DNA from: Osmia lignaria lignaria
Taxonomy: Eukaryota; Arthropoda; Insecta; Hymenoptera; Megachilidae
Assembly (NCBI RefSeq): GCF_051020975.1
Contig: NC_135038.1
Coordinates: forward strand, 4,648,001 to 4,712,000
DNA: 64,000 nt
Reading direction: 5' to 3'
Shown: one piece after another, positions 46,545 through 58,755 of the stretch
Position numbering within the stretch: the first letter of the stretch is position 1
How the letters are laid out: the number at the start of each line of letters is the position of its first letter
The notes under the pieces: model-generated
What the model was told of the DNA's origin: nothing
The model's database searches: none
Seen by the model: the letters and a program-made list of their open reading frames with translations, nothing else
Program-made: the position numbers and the translations under genes

Positions 46545-49147
46545 TTAACCCTGATTAAGTCCTGGTCCATGAAGTTCGATAAAACTCTCTAAAGAACGTG
46601 GTACATTTCCACAATAGGACAAATTGTAAGCTTTTACTACTTTTGCCGCCATACATTTTAACGATAATTTCGTCTGCGTCCTGAGTATTATTTCTACCAC
46701 ACCTGTATAATATTAATATGTATTTTTAAACTTTTATATATCTTTTCATCTTGTTTAAATGATATACCTTTGGTGACAGCATCGTACGGAGTTTTTCCAC
46801 TGCTGTTTACAGTATCCATATGTGCTCCAGCTTCTATAAGTTCCATAATAATGGAGTGAAGAGTCATAAAATCACTAAAAAACAAAGTCAAAAATGTCTA
46901 TATAAAAATATCCAGTAAGTACAAACAAGAATTAGGAGTTAATCATACCTGATCGGTTTCCTGTAGCTAACTATAACATGTAATGGTGTATTTCTTTCAT
47001 TATCCATAGCATTTACATCAGCACCACAGCGTATAAGTAGTTTCGCTGTTGCGGCGCATGGAAACCTGTAAAATATTTACTTTTAGAATCTTATTCCAAC
47101 ACAAAACAAAATTTATGTTCTCATATTTGTTCACGTTTTATCGTAATTTCGTTAAGAAACTTACTTGCAAACATCGTTAGTATGAAAATCATCAACGGGA
47201 GTTTCAGCATTTACTGCGAGATGTAGTAACGTTTGGCCATCCTTCAAACGTAATTGCAGAGCACAGAGTTTATGAACTAAATGACACGCTTTATTTTTAT
47301 CTTGCTCGTCATACCTATTTCCATTTAACGTTAAAAGTTTTGTTAATATTGTTAATATGTATAGCGTAGTTGTAATATTTGATTCCATTTCTTCCTGTAA
47401 TTTTTCATTTAATTTAATTAAAACATCATTTCACAAACGGGACATTAGAGGATGGTTATCAGCTTACAATATGTTGTTCAATATCTTCCTCAGAATCGGG
47501 ATTACCGACTTTCGATTTATTATGGCTCAGTTCGGTTACGCTAGCTTCTAAAACACTTAACACCTGAGAGAAATCAAGGTCTACTCCTACGTGTATCATT
47601 TGTGAAAATACCTATAAAGAAAATTGTTAAGTACAACAAACAAAAGAATAAGAAACAGATAAGTCGAACATTTTTGTAGTAGTACTATAAATACTTAAAT
47701 ACCTGTGCAAACCTCAGGAAATCTTTTACAACAGATATATTGTTTAATTGTTTTAAATACAGAGCATGAAGCCACAAATCTATACACTTATCGAACCTAG
47801 CGTTATCTGCAAAAACTGCTCCTCTAAATATAATATGATGTGGTACTTCTGGATTATGTTGTCCTAATATGACAAATAAAAAAAAATAAAAATACTTTCT
47901 GCAATTATTGATTATCTGTTTTCGAAATTATAGATATAATAAATACCTAATATTCTTTCGCGAATAGATAATGATTCCATGTGAATAGCATTCTGATTGT
48001 ATCTAATGCTTTCCAATTTCTCCGCAGTCTCGCATTCTTTCCAGTTATCATATGCTTTTATAGTTTCTCCCAATTTTTTATGGATAATATTTTCGGGATC
48101 GCTATATCTATGATACGCAAAAATTACATAGTTGATTTTTCGAATAAAATATTAACTTTATTTTATGAAATAGTATATCTACCTAAGTTTCATTCCTTTC
48201 CATAAATATTTATATGCCTTTGTTAGACAGTAACTGCCTTTATCATTGGCATAAGAAGCACCCAGAAGTTCGTAAGCTTCAATTGTTTCCTCCTTATTAA
48301 CTCTTGCATGTTTGATTAAATATTCTACAACTTCTGCTTTGGTACGTTCTGCTGCTGCTATTAATGGTGTCATTCCACTAACATTCTTTGTCATCTTTGT
48401 TCCATACTGTAGTAACTCTGCTACTATATTAGTATGCCCACATTCTGCAGCTAAGTGCAATGCAGTAGCACCGCAGAGTGCTTTTTCATTTGGATTTGCA
48501 CCTTTTTGTAAAAGAAATGTAACCTGTTTTGAAAACAATTAAAATTATTAAGATTATAAGTATAAATTAAATAAATTCTGATATAGAATTACACTTACTA
48601 CATCCAAGTGTCCTTTATATGCAGCAATCATTAAACATGTATTGTTAAACTGATTTGAAATATTTATATCTGCATTATGTTCTATTAAATATTTAACTAC
48701 ATCTAGTCGTCCGTCAAAGCAAGCTGCTCTCAAAGGAGTAGAAAGACTTTTAGTAGGATGATTGACATTTGCACCTGCTTTTACTAATGTCTTTACAACT
48801 GTCAAATGTCCTGCACCAGCAGCACACCAAAGAGCGCTTGCTTTTTCAATAACATATCCATCAAATTTAACTGTTCCTTCTTGTTCTAAGTCAGGTTTAA
48901 ATTTATCCAATAATATTTTAACTACTTTGTCATGACCATATCGTGCAGCTATAATTAAGGGTGTACATTGTTGTCCATCTTCTTCCAACACTTTTTGATT
49001 AATCAAAAGATTAACTTGTTCAAGTGATTTACTGCTAAGAAGATCATAAAGAGCAATAGCCATACCATCTTTAGCAGCATAATACACTCTTGTCAAAAGT
49101 GAATGTGATAATTCAATTGAATCATCACTTGAACTGACAGTTTCCAT
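46545..49147 (-). CDS. FEM1B, CUL2 substrate receptor with ankyrin repeats
   Basis: Substrate-recognition subunit of CRL2 ubiquitin ligase; the vertebrate protein targets C-terminal degrons and reduced FNIP1. Exons 49147-48599, 48523-48183, 48107-47947, 47863-47703, 47611-47468, 47394-47165, 47065-46949, 46874-46768 and 46702-46545 give 655 residues (human 627). About seven N-terminal ankyrin repeats are seen (TPLIIAARYGHDKVVKILL, ALWCAAGAGHLTVVKTLV, TPLRAACFDGRLDVVKYL, TCLMIAAYKGHLDVV). A TPR-like middle follows, then two more ankyrins and a VHL box: BC box LSLKCMAAK and cullin box VPRSLESFIELHG. FDGYVIEKASALWCAAGAGH marks FEM1B rather than FEM1A/C. Its start faces MED14 across 1.4 kb. Confidence 0.95.
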
Positions 49148-50537
49148 TTTTATGTTTAATATAACTTCAATAAATTCGTTTTATATAATAAACATTGTAT
49201 AAAGTCACATTCACCGTAATTCTTTCTTCTCAACGAAAATTGTCGATGTCATTATAACCTCGAGAATTCTTCACAATACACGTCGCATTTTAAGGAAAGG
49301 TCTACAAGTTATTTTAAGAACATACAAAAATATAACGATATTGCTGCATTAAAAACAACCTTTCACTTCATTTAAATCTTATTTAGTGTTGATGCAATTT
49401 ATTGCTATATACTTTATTTATAACTGCTTAATAGTTATTTTATTTTTAAGTCATCTTTCTCATTTTAAAAACATCTAAAAGGAAACTTATAAAACAGATA
49501 CTTATTTCTTTGTAACTAATCCTCATACTAATTGACACTCTAATCACAATTCTGGCAAGATTAATGAAAGTAAACAAGTAATATCTAATTTAAAAATCTG
49601 TATGAAAAGTCTATACTCTACAATACGTATGAATACGTAACTGCGAAGATCCAAATATAAATACAATAATTCTTGGAATTTTATAAATTTTTATTCAATG
49701 GTAAAGTCGTACACCGGGCACGAGCATTATGACCCAACTCTGTTCGATATGTGACCGGCTTCACATGGTTTCCGATTTATTGGCGAATATTTCTATGATT
49801 TCATGAACCATGGTTTAAGATTCAAACCAATGGCAAACGCACTGTCCAAAACCATAATTCATGAAGAGCTGTAGAAATATTCGCCAAAAAACTGAAAATC
49901 ATATGAAGTCGGTCACTTATCAAACGGAGTTCGGGCACACCGTTTTGCTATTTACTTGTATTATATGTTTAAATTTATAAGTATTTTATTGTAATTTATA
50001 ATCGTATTACCAATATCATGCAAATTTATTTATACAAATAATTATTTTTTTAGTGCATACGTTGTATAAAGGAAGAATGACAGCAGCCAGATATGATCGA
50101 AAAATTAAAAAAGTGTTTCATCTAGTTTTTCAGAGTTTGTGATCTGTTTAAAAAGGGGCTACTTTCACTCTCTATTGTATTGTCGTAGCGTATGAGGTTG
50201 AAAAGTAGGTGTTTAGAGGTAAAATATTGTTTGTTTAATGTTATTAGTTTTCGTGTTTCTTATTCGTTATTAACATATTTTCATTATTTATAGGTGTATT
50301 ATAAAAATGAGTAATCAACATTTCTATACATTCAAATAACAATTTTGTGATTTTGATACAATATACTGGAGACAATTAATATAAACCAGTTGACAAATAT
50401 TAATAAAACAACCATATAATAATATGTGTATTTAAAATAATGCAATATATGAATATTATATTGAGCCTACAAATCAGTATTTAAAAGTATCAACATTATT
50501 ATTATAATTTTGGTAATTCATTAAAATATAATATAAA
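49148..50537. promoter_or_regulatory. Bidirectional promoter region FEM1B / MED14
   Basis: 1.4 kb between two head-to-head start codons. It holds promoter and 5' leader sequence for both genes, plus a hairpin element at 49731-49936. A likely untranslated MED14 leader lies around 50150-50220. No TATA box is convincing. Confidence 0.5.
49731..49936. repeat. Long imperfect hairpin (foldback or MITE-like)
   Basis: The left arm begins ACCCAACTCTGTTCGATATG and the right arm ends ATAAGTGACC-complementary sequence, finishing CAAACGGAGTTCGGG. The arms share TTGGCGAATATTTCTA against TAGAAATATTCGCCAA and TTCATGAACCATGG against CCATAATTCATGA. About 85 bases per arm, roughly 75-80 percent paired by eye, around a 35-base loop. 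No coding capacity. Confidence 0.65.
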
Positions 50538-53500
50538 ATGGCTCCAGTGCCTTTAGAGGGTCATCAGACCCCTGTAACTAATAACATCCCACAAGAAGGA
50601 AATCGTGGTGGTTCTATTTCTCTTGGCATGCTCATTGATTTTATAATACAGCGTACTTATCATGAACTCACAGTTTTGGCTGAATTGTAAGGAAATTTAT
50701 AACTGCATCAAGTGGAAATTAATCAGAAGAATATAAACAAAAATGTAATATGTTTACAGATTGCCTAGAAAAACTGATATGGAACGTAAGATAGAAATTT
50801 ACAACTTTTCAGCAAGAACCAGACAGCTGTATGTACGATTATTAGCATTGGTTAAATGGGCTAATAGTGCTTCCAAAGTTGACAAATCTGCGGTATTCTA
50901 AGAATTATTATTTTAGTACAATTAATTTAATATCTATGATAACTATATGACTAACAAAGAATTTCTTTAACAGCATATAATGGCCTTCTTGGACAAGCAA
51001 TCACTGCTTTTTGTCGATACAGCCGACATGCTTGCGAGGATGGCTCGAGATACGTTAGTACACGCTAGATTACCTAATTTCCACATTCCTGCCGCGGTTG
51101 AAGTTCTTACAACTGGAACCTATAGTCGCCTACCGGCATGCATAAGGGTAATCGTAATTTACTACTATTTACCACTATATTGATCGAAAAGGTTTTTAAA
51201 TTCTACATCATTTTTCTTTTTTAACAGGAAAGAATTGTTCCTCCGGATCCGATTACTCCGGCAGAAAAAAGAAGTACGCTTCAAAGATTAAATCAAGTAA
51301 TTCAGCATAGATTGGTAACCGGAAATTTACTTCCACAAATGCGTAATTTAAAGATCGAAGCAGGAAGAGTAACATTTCTTGTGGAGCAAGAATTTTCGGT
51401 ATCGCTTACGGTAATGGGAGATGGTCCGACGGTACCATGGAGATTATTAGAGCTGGAAATTTTAGTATCGGATAGGGAAACAGGAGACGGAAAAGCTTTG
51501 GTGCATCCGCTACAAACTCGCTATGTGCATCAAGTATTGTTTTCTCCAATAAATTATTATGCTATTAAATATCTTTTTCTAATTACTTTGTATTAAAATG
51601 AAATGATTTTAATTGTAAGGTGGTTCAATTGAGATTGGCGGAAAGTTCAAATCCATTATCCGAAGTTTATCATATTTTACATTACTTTTGCCAATCACTG
51701 CAACTGGAAGTACTTTACTCTCAGACGCTACGACTGATACGAGATAGATTGGACGATCACATTCACGTTGATGAATATACACCAGGAAAATGTCTTTCTG
51801 TGTCATATTGGAGGGAATTAACTAGTAAAGATCCTCGATCTGAATTGGGATATAAACTTACAGTGCAAGTAGATCAACACGATCCTGCGAGGCCTCTCGC
51901 GATAGTACACGTTCCATCTTTAGGTAGTAAAGAAAGTGAAATAGCAGACAGAGCGATCAGATCGGATCAGTTATCGATGGAATGTTTACTGGTACACACA
52001 ATTTATGTACGTACTAGAAGTAGATTATTAGATCTGAAACAAGAACTACAAACAATGTTGAAAGATGTTGAGTGTACCTTGGCTGGTTCGCCTGCGATCC
52101 TTTCTGTGCCAATCTTGCAACCTTGCTTGAGAGCAGAACATTTATTAGTTACCGTTGATACTCACACTGGAATGTTGCAATGTCATGTGCCTCAGTACGA
52201 AGCACCTTTGGTACCCGAGTTGACTGCTGCTTTAAACGGTGATCATTCTCGTCTTCCAACCTTAATATCAGAGCTCAGGTAATACTGTATTTTATATTGT
52301 ACATAATTTTAGTTTTTACTTATCTTTCTATGCGCTTCATTTGACATTGCAGATTTTGGATCACACAAAGAAGGTGCGAGAAAACGTTGCAGCATCTTCC
52401 AGCAACTTCTCACGAACGTTTACCGGTGCTCCTTCATCCTGATCACCCGATATCAAAGATTAGTAGACATCGTATGTTTGTCCAGCTGCATCGACATCCT
52501 ACAGTAATTTTGATAGTAGCATTTAAAGAAAAGGAAACTTCACTGTGTGAAATCGAGTGCTCGTTTTACCTGGCAGTAGTAAAGCACAGTTCCATAGAAG
52601 ATGATCCTCACGATGATAGTATTGAAACAGAGATCCCAAAGATGTACTTGAAAGTACAAAGTTTAATTGAATTTGATACATTTGTCATAACTCATGGTCC
52701 CTTTACTAGCGTCGATAATGGTAAATTTTGTCTGTTTATAACATTATAATACGATAGTATTTGTATTTTTATAAGAAAACTAATAAATTCGTTACAGAAG
52801 CTACCGAGATAAGTGCTAAACGAAGAAGTGCGGGGCCCAGTGGAAGAGCCGATACTGGTACAATATTACAAAATAGAAGATCCAAACAGCCTGCGTATTT
52901 TATTCCAGAATTAGCCCATGTGGTTGCTCTCTGTGACGAAAGAATACCCTTTGTAACGTTGGCACAAGAGTTAACTAGAAGAGAAATAGCTCATCAGGGA
53001 CTTCAAGTAGAAGCAAATGCTACTGCATTAGTATTAAAATTAGTTCAATTACCTGCCCCTTCTGCTGCAATAAGTTCCAGTAGCGCGTGGTACGCGCTTC
53101 TTAAAAGATTACTTAGCGTTTCAATTAGAGTCCAGGGTAAGGGTATGGCTAAAACATGGATGGCTGAATTTGTGTTTTATGGTAGTCCCTTATCTAGTAG
53201 TCATCCTAAGGAACAAGGTAATTTGTTATTAAATATTTCATTTAATCTATTTAAATAATTTATAACTAATCGTATAATTTTGTATTAGGATTAAGGAGAC
53301 CAGTATACTTTCAGTATGAAATGGGAACAGCAGATACTGTGTCACGTACAGTAGATGCATTACTTAATGATTGGGCACAAATTGTACACCTGTATTCTCT
53401 TGTACATGATTTAGCTGAATATTTCAAAATGGGTACAGTTTATAATTTTATGGAAAGCAAAAAATATTTATATGAAAAAATACAGTAATAATTAACTTAA

Positions 53501-56484
53501 TCATATATGAATTGCAGAAAAGTATAATTTGCGTAACATGGTCAGTATAAAGTCATACAATTATAGTAAATTAGTGTTAACCTATGGTCCTAATCGTGGA
53601 GCCACCGTTACTATCCAATGGAGTATCGATGATAAGGCTTTCAAATTAATTTTTGGAAGAAGTAACTATTGTTTTATAATTTCTATTAATTAATTTACCT
53701 TTATAAGAAATTATCAACATTTTTATTATATAGGTCCAATGAGTACTGCCAGTAATGCTCATTCAATTATGAAGGAACAACTTGAATCTCACCTAAATAG
53801 ACATAGAAATTTAGCACAACTTATACATATTCTTCATGAAACACTTCAACCCCTTACATCAATTAGTAAATTACCCACAATTCCACAACTTTGTGTCTAT
53901 AATTCGGTATGATTTTAAGATGACCTGTTAATACTTTTCTTTCAACAAAGATTCGATATTATAAGATTATTTATTTTTTACAGAGACCTCAAGTACCGGT
54001 GCAAACTTTTACTATTATGCCACAGTGTGTAACTCTAGTCAGAATTGCATATCAAGGTATGTACTGTTTGGAACTACGTTTACGAGGAGGTGGTTTAGTA
54101 AGTTTGCGAGATGGAGCCTATAGCCGTTTTGATAGGAGTTACGTCGTTGATGAATTTACTCCAACCCAAGGCCTTAAGGTATCGTCGTATTCTTTATACT
54201 CTAAAATGATTTACACGGTTCATTTTGTTATTATAATTATTTGTTACCATTGCATAGGCATTTCTATCCAAATACGTGGACGAGAGTGCAGTTTTTCGTA
54301 GAAGATCTCAGTCAGAGGATGATAATCCTCCTTCTCCTGTGACAATGGATAGCGATGGCGGTAGTGGTAGTGGGAACGTAGGTTTCTTAAGTCATCATAG
54401 AAGTGGGCCACAATCGCCTGCTCAGCAGAGAGATGGTTTAAGATTTCATCCTCCGCTTACTCCACCTTCTGGTAGTAATCCTCATACTCCAGCCAGTCCA
54501 CATACTGCTAATATCTCACAGGTAATTTATTCTACGCGTGTTCAACAATAAATTTGCCAAGTTATTCATTCATTTTTCTTTTCAGACGAATCAACATCAG
54601 AGTTTTGGAAGCAGCCCAGCCACTTCTTTCAACTTGGCTTCACCACCCTCGCTACCGCCTAACACACCTAACATGTTGCCACATCCTTCACCAGGTTCTG
54701 GATTAGTCGCTAACAGTCCTCTTAATCCAATGCACGTCCCAAGTCCAGCTGGATTAATGCCAACGTCTTCGCCAGGACCTTGCAGTAACGTTCAGGTGGG
54801 CCACTCTCCTGCAGGATCATTCATGCAAACTGGTAAGAAATAATTAAATGCAAATTGAATACTGTTAATTGAGTCTCTTGGGAGTTAGCATCAACTTTGT
54901 TCTTTACATTTAGGTCATATAGATGGAAGTCCCTTTCCATCTTCCCAGAGTATGGCTTCACCAGCGGCATCTAACTGGCCAGGATCGCCCAGTGTACCTA
55001 GACCATCTCCAGCGCGACCTGCGCAGAGTCCAGGACATGCTGCGTTACACAGTCCTCAAGCATCTGATCATAAAACTGGAACACATATTTCAAGAGTGCT
55101 TCCACAACGTTCATGGGCCGGCGCTGTACCTACTCTTCTTACTCATGAAGCTTTGGAACTGCTTTGCTGTCCCTCCCCACATCCATCTGGACTTTCCGGC
55201 CCTGATCTTTCGCCACTCGAAAGATTTTTAGGATGCATTTACATGCGCCGACAGTTCCAACGATTCATTCAAACTGACGATTGTGTACGAATTTCAGTTT
55301 TAATTCAATCACATATTACAGTTTCAACAACGTAATTATGAAACTAAATTTTGAATAATATTTCCAGCTAACTGCAATAAATAGTACAGAACCAGGAGTA
55401 GTACATTTCAAAGTTGAAAGTCTTCAGTGTCGAGTTGGTTTAAATCCACAACACTTACAATCACTTCATATTAAAGTGCAACCTCTTCCTGAACATAAAG
55501 ATCAATGGACGCTTGAAGAATTACAAGTAATTTCTGTTTTATAATTGTTACATTTTAATTCTTTTTGATTTTACTCTATTTTGTTTTCTTTTTTATTTTA
55601 CAGATTATAGAGAAATTCTTTGATACAAGAGCAGCAGCTCCGCCATATAAACCAAATACACTTTCTGGTTTTGGTAGAATGTTAAACGTTCCGTTTAATG
55701 TTCTGAAAGATTTTATACAAATTATGAAGTTGGAATTAGTACCTGGATTAGCGCAACAACAACAACTTAAATGGAACGTACAATGGTGTTTAAGGATTCC
55801 TCCTTCTGGAACTCCAATTGTACCTACTGGTATGGCAGCTGTGCTTGTTTGCAGAAATAAAATTCTATTCTTTGTAAGTATTCGCATTAAAAGATTTCAA
55901 GTTATTCTATTATCAAACGGTACAATAGCAGACCTAATCCTTTCTAAAAATTATCTGTTTCAGTTGCAAATAACAAGGATTGGGTTACCGTATCAAGGAG
56001 AAACACCATCATTGGTTTTACCATTAGTCTACGACGTTAGTACAAATTTAACACAGTTAGCTGAAAAAAGAGACCCTAGTCCAGCTTCCGCGATGGCTGC
56101 TGCATCTTTACAGTTGAAGAGATTTGCTGAATATGGTGCGAATCAATCCGAGTGTTCTCTCTTTCCAGCTGTTAGGGACCTGCTAGCTAATTTGACTCTT
56201 CCTTCAGAACCACCAGTTATGTCTCAAGTAAGTAAATAATATGTACTTAAAGTTATAACGTTTCATTCATAAATACAAGGATGTTATAAAAGGAAAAATG
56301 ATTTTTTTTTTCTTTACAGGTTGTTCCATCGCCAGCTGGTGGGCAAGTAACACCAACACAGCAGATACAAAGTCCTGCAATGCAACTACATTCTCCCATG
56401 GCTGGAAATCAAGGTCCTCCACAGGCACCATATGGGATTCAAGGTATGCCTCCAGTGGGAATAATGGGTGGACCACCTCAATAG
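50538..56484 (+). CDS. MED14: Mediator complex subunit 14 (MED14/RGR1)
   Basis: Central backbone of Mediator that joins head, middle and tail modules and relays activator signals to RNA polymerase II. Eighteen exons, 50538-50686 through 56320-56484, stay in one frame and give about 1534 residues (human 1454). The N-terminus (SLGMLIDFIIQRTYHEL, LPRKTDMERKIEIYNF) is the conserved MED14 domain. Later blocks include LARMARDTLVHARLPNFHIP, YRLP-like SRLPACIRERIVPPDPIT and, in the C-terminal part, RRQFQRFIQ, INSTEPGVVHFKVE and LKWNVQWCLRIPPSGTPI, all with human counterparts. A Ser/Pro-rich linker (about 54300-55080) carries SPAQQR- and SPGSG-like repeats. It ends GGPPQ. Internal exons: 50760-50892, 50974-51147, 51228-51533, 51620-52278, 52353-52720, 52798-53217, 53289-53432, 53518-53661, 53734-53906, 53984-54178, 54258-54521, 54586-54832, 54914-55284, 55368-55526, 55604-55873, 55964-56227. 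Confidence 0.97.
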
Positions 56485-57815
56485 GATATGCTTTACTCTC
56501 CTAGTCCCCTCTGCCTGCCGAATCAGTCGACCTGGATCAACTGAATCGTGCTGTAGTGTCCGTCTCATAAATGTACAGTCTTCTTTTTCTTGAACGGACC
56601 GATTTGGGGATCTGTAGGAGAGTTCTTCTGTTGAAAAGCTTGTTCTGTAAAAAGTTAGTATAAATGATAGCTGTAAAAAGAAATGTATACATTTTGAAAA
56701 CAGTTTTCATAGATTTATTTATGGATAGATGAAACAAATTCCATTTTAAAATGATTTATTTTTAATGCAATCTATGCGTCTGTATTTCAATTATCTTATT
56801 AGCATTATATTGAGGAATCAAAATGTTAATTAATAACTTTCTATATGTTTTATGAAAATATCAAATATTAAGTTTTAATATTTAGACTTCGATAAGTTTA
56901 ATGGTAAATTTAGCAAATTAAAAGATTGTATCTATGATAAGCAAATTCTTTTATTATTATAAAAATGACTGTGATACTAGTTCAAGTGTAAAATAAATGA
57001 ACTTTATGGTTAGATATAAAATAATAGTTCAAAACCACCCATATATCTGAGAAAAACCATAACTTACACTCCTCTAAACATGCGACGCCGGTGAGTCGAC
57101 CTAGTTTTGAAATTTCAAACGATAATTCGTTGAGTAGTTTGCGCCCTTTTCGTATAGATGGTGCCACCGTTTATCGGAATTCCGGTCGGTAACTCGTCGT
57201 GTAGTTTCCGCCATTTTTGTATAGATGGCGCAGTAATAGAAAAATTTAAAAATTATTACGAATTGACAATTTCTCTGAAAATTATTAATCCTTTTCCTGC
57301 AATAAAACAATTATTTATCACAACAGTTTTGTTTACTCTGTAATAATGCACTGTTTCATCTTTTATTTATTAAAAGATAATTTTTTCATATAATAGGATT
57401 TAGAGAACATTTTTCTTACAGAATAGAAAATTTTTATCAAAATTTGTATACATTATAAAACAATGCAAAATACAATATATATTATAAAACATTATACAAT
57501 TTAATTCTCTTATAAATAGGATTACAATATACGTTATCTGTACACACTAATATAATATGGTAAATACAACTTAAAAAAATAATGCAATATTATATTCTGT
57601 GTCAATTATTTTATATGTACATACAAAGTAGTTCAGCGCAAGCATATGTAACTTTATCAAACCTTGCATCCTAATTTCTTTAATTTGCAAAATCAAAATT
57701 TGTATTAAATAAATGAATTTTCTAATTACATTGTCTGAGTTGTGAAATACTCTCCCTAAAACAACCGAAACAATGAGACTTAATTTGCTGAAATAATTAC
57801 AATGTATTTATATGT
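56485..57815. other. MED14 3' region with repeat copies
   Basis: AT-rich 3' untranslated and intergenic DNA. Possible polyadenylation signal AATAAA at about 56992. The stretch 57060-57235 is CpG-richer and carries two repeats with AGATGG motifs. Confidence 0.5.
57128..57233. repeat. Two copies of the AGATGGCGC repeat end
   Basis: The blocks TGAGTAGTTTGCGCCCTTTT + CGTATAGATGGTGCCA (57131-57166) and TGTAGTTTCCGCCATTTTTG + TATAGATGGCGCAG (57199-57233) are about 68 bases apart. The second is nearly the same as 37541-37572 of the palindromic element. Confidence 0.7.
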
Positions 57816-58142
57816 TTGAATTTTTATTTATATATACTAAGATATGTCGAGATATTTGTTGAACTTTTTAAAAAAGCAACAAAATATAATAATGTAGATG
57901 GCGAAAATATGTATCCTGGGCTAGTTTCTAGTAAGCTTAAACGAATGTTTCACTTCTGTGAAGAAAGGAGCCACGAAGGTGCGAAGAGTTCGCTGTTTAG
58001 TGTATCGGGTCAACAGCAGCACCAACAAGTTAAAACTGCAAACGAAAATGTTTTGTGTGCGCGATGTGAATGCACAAATGATTGCGTGAACTGCTTAAGT
58101 TCGTTATCATTTAAAGTATTTGCAAAAATTGCACAACCGTAA
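57816..58142 (+). CDS. Unassigned Cys-containing ORF, possible small gene or exon
   Basis: A 108-residue open frame in the gap between MED14 and tetraspanin, not recognised as any family. Its C-terminal two thirds look more coding-like than the surroundings: mixed composition, a QQQHQQ run and a clustered cysteine pattern CARCECTNDCVNC (C-x2-C-x-C-x3-C-x2-C). A possible acceptor (TAATGTAG at 57898) would make it a terminal exon beginning near GENMYPGLV. The first 25 residues are AT-biased and may not be translated. No promoter or upstream exon was identified. It lies antisense to the expected tetraspanin 3' end. Confidence 0.3.
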   Translation: MNFYLYILRYVEIFVELFKKATKYNNVDGENMYPGLVSSKLKRMFHFCEERSHEGAKSSLFSVSGQQQHQQVKTANENVLCARCECTNDCVNCLSSLSFKVFAKIAQP

Positions 58143-58755
58143 GAAAAATATAAAAAGTTATACTACACTATTATACTACTGCGTAAGTATACAAAATCTA
58201 CTTTCTCTAAGTTTTTAACTTTTTAAATAAGTAATTCTGTTTACATAACTGTAAATATATGAACTTATTACATAAATAACGATAATTTATTTTTAATATA
58301 ATTATTATAAAACTTAATCAATTACAATTTCAATAACAGAAGATAGCGACTTTAATGATCATTATTCAAAATTATTTGAATTATGATTTCTATATTTCTT
58401 TTTTCTTTAACATTGATTCTTTTATCAAGAGAAAAATGATCGTACGTCCTCTTCGATTAAAAGAAAATAATTATACTAATTGAGGTTTACTTGAATTGGA
58501 AAAAGTTTCAAAGTAACTTAATTTTCTAAGTCTTACTTGAGAAATGCAAATACAACATCTCCGTTGTTGTTAATTCACCAAGCCTGTTTCGACGACATGT
58601 CGACGCAAGCTAAAAGAACGTTTTTATTAAGTTTTCACGAGAAACGTGTTTCAACTTCTTTAAATTGTCTTTCATAGAAAATAGTTCTTTCTAATCGTTC
58701 TTCGTGTTATTAGTAATTGTTCTTATTCACTCTTCCAATAGAATATTCATTTGAT
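58143..58755. other. 3' flank of the tetraspanin gene
   Basis: AT-rich sequence downstream of the tetraspanin stop codon, presumably its 3' untranslated region. Nothing else seen. Confidence 0.45.

Noticed and set aside
54952..55335. Alternative frames in the MED14 Ser/Pro-rich exon
   Set aside because: The frame that joins exons 13 and 15 and matches the conserved C-terminal MED14 blocks is clear. A 102-residue ORF at 54923-55231 is a shadow.
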